64,000 bases of DNA from Roseomonas sp. (GTDB taxonomy: Bacteria > Pseudomonadota > Alphaproteobacteria > Acetobacterales > Acetobacteraceae): assembly GCA_020249775.1 (NCBI GenBank), contig JADCFA010000013.1, positions 1 to 64,000 on the forward strand, read 5' to 3'. The notes beneath the pieces were generated by a model. That model was not told the DNA's origin, made no database searches, and was given only the letters and a program-made list of their open reading frames with translations. Shown piece by piece: positions 63,966 through 64,000 of this stretch. The position numbers and the translations under genes are program-made. Positions within the stretch are counted from its first letter, which is position 1, and every line of letters starts with the position of its first letter.

Positions 63966-63984
63966 GGGCAGGTTGACGCTGCCC
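63966..63984 (+). other. Hairpin after pgk
   Basis: GGGCAG, loop GTTGACG, CTGCCC just past the pgk stop codon at the window edge. It shares the GGGCAG/CTGCCC core with the gap-pgk hairpin. There is no T run within the window, so it is not clearly a terminator. Confidence 0.35.
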
Positions 63985-64000
63985 GCCAAGGTGCAAAACT

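Overview
The window is GC-rich chromosomal DNA of an alphaproteobacterium. The CobS/CobT aerobic cobaltochelatase subunits, BolA, TRAP-TAXI transport, CaiB-type CoA transferases, an FNR/FixK-like regulator and the codon style suggest Rhodospirillales, probably Acetobacteraceae (inference; no rRNA is present). About 51 intact genes and two transposase remnants are supported. No tRNA, rRNA or CRISPR was found.

Layout. 1-5.4 kb: a truncated IS1182-like transposase, a deacetylase, an outer-membrane barrel protein, an amidase, and an IS256 remnant abutting the amidase stop codon. 5.4-11.2 kb: J-domain protein-cobS-cobT-phytase-like protein (minus strand), then bolA and a Nudix/secreted-protein pair. 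11.5-17.9 kb: a type I secretion locus with an RTX subtilase, its ABC exporter and adaptor, and a two-repeat periplasmic protein. 17.9-27.1 kb: a minus-strand operon (hydantoinase/oxoprolinase A and B, a ThDP enzyme, gamma-glutamyltransferase, MFS transporter, D-2-hydroxyacid dehydrogenase), then cytochrome c and an SDR. 28.4-37.5 kb: a tightly packed plus-strand acyl-CoA operon. Its first five genes (SDR, acyl-CoA dehydrogenase, APH-like kinase, small protein, acyl-CoA ligase) match the component set of the Pseudomonas putida levulinate (lva) pathway, in which 4-hydroxyacyl-CoA is phosphorylated and then eliminated.

37.5-44.3 kb: an oxygen-response neighbourhood. FNR-like palindromes lie about 62 bases before the ATG of an unknown gene and of a universal stress protein. 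A third lies between the FNR-type regulator and a beta-CASP ribonuclease. This area also holds a block of inverted repeats, a methyltransferase, an exostosin-like glycosyltransferase of unusual composition and an HMG-CoA lyase-like enzyme. 44.4-48.8 kb: TRAP-TAXI and MFS transporters. 48.9-52 kb: a solitary single-chain type ISP-like restriction-modification enzyme. 52.1-56.5 kb: a coupled small ORF, sirtuin and trypsin-like protease, convergent with an SDR and acetyl-CoA synthetase (a classic sirtuin substrate). 56.6-59.5 kb: small secreted protein, FGE-like protein, a non-coding stretch with a 147-base imperfect palindrome, and a Ca2+/H+ antiporter. 59.6-64 kb: transketolase, gap and pgk.

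Starts were chosen from ribosome binding sites, signal peptides and neighbour overlaps. Functions are read from motifs and family resemblance by eye; no database search was run.
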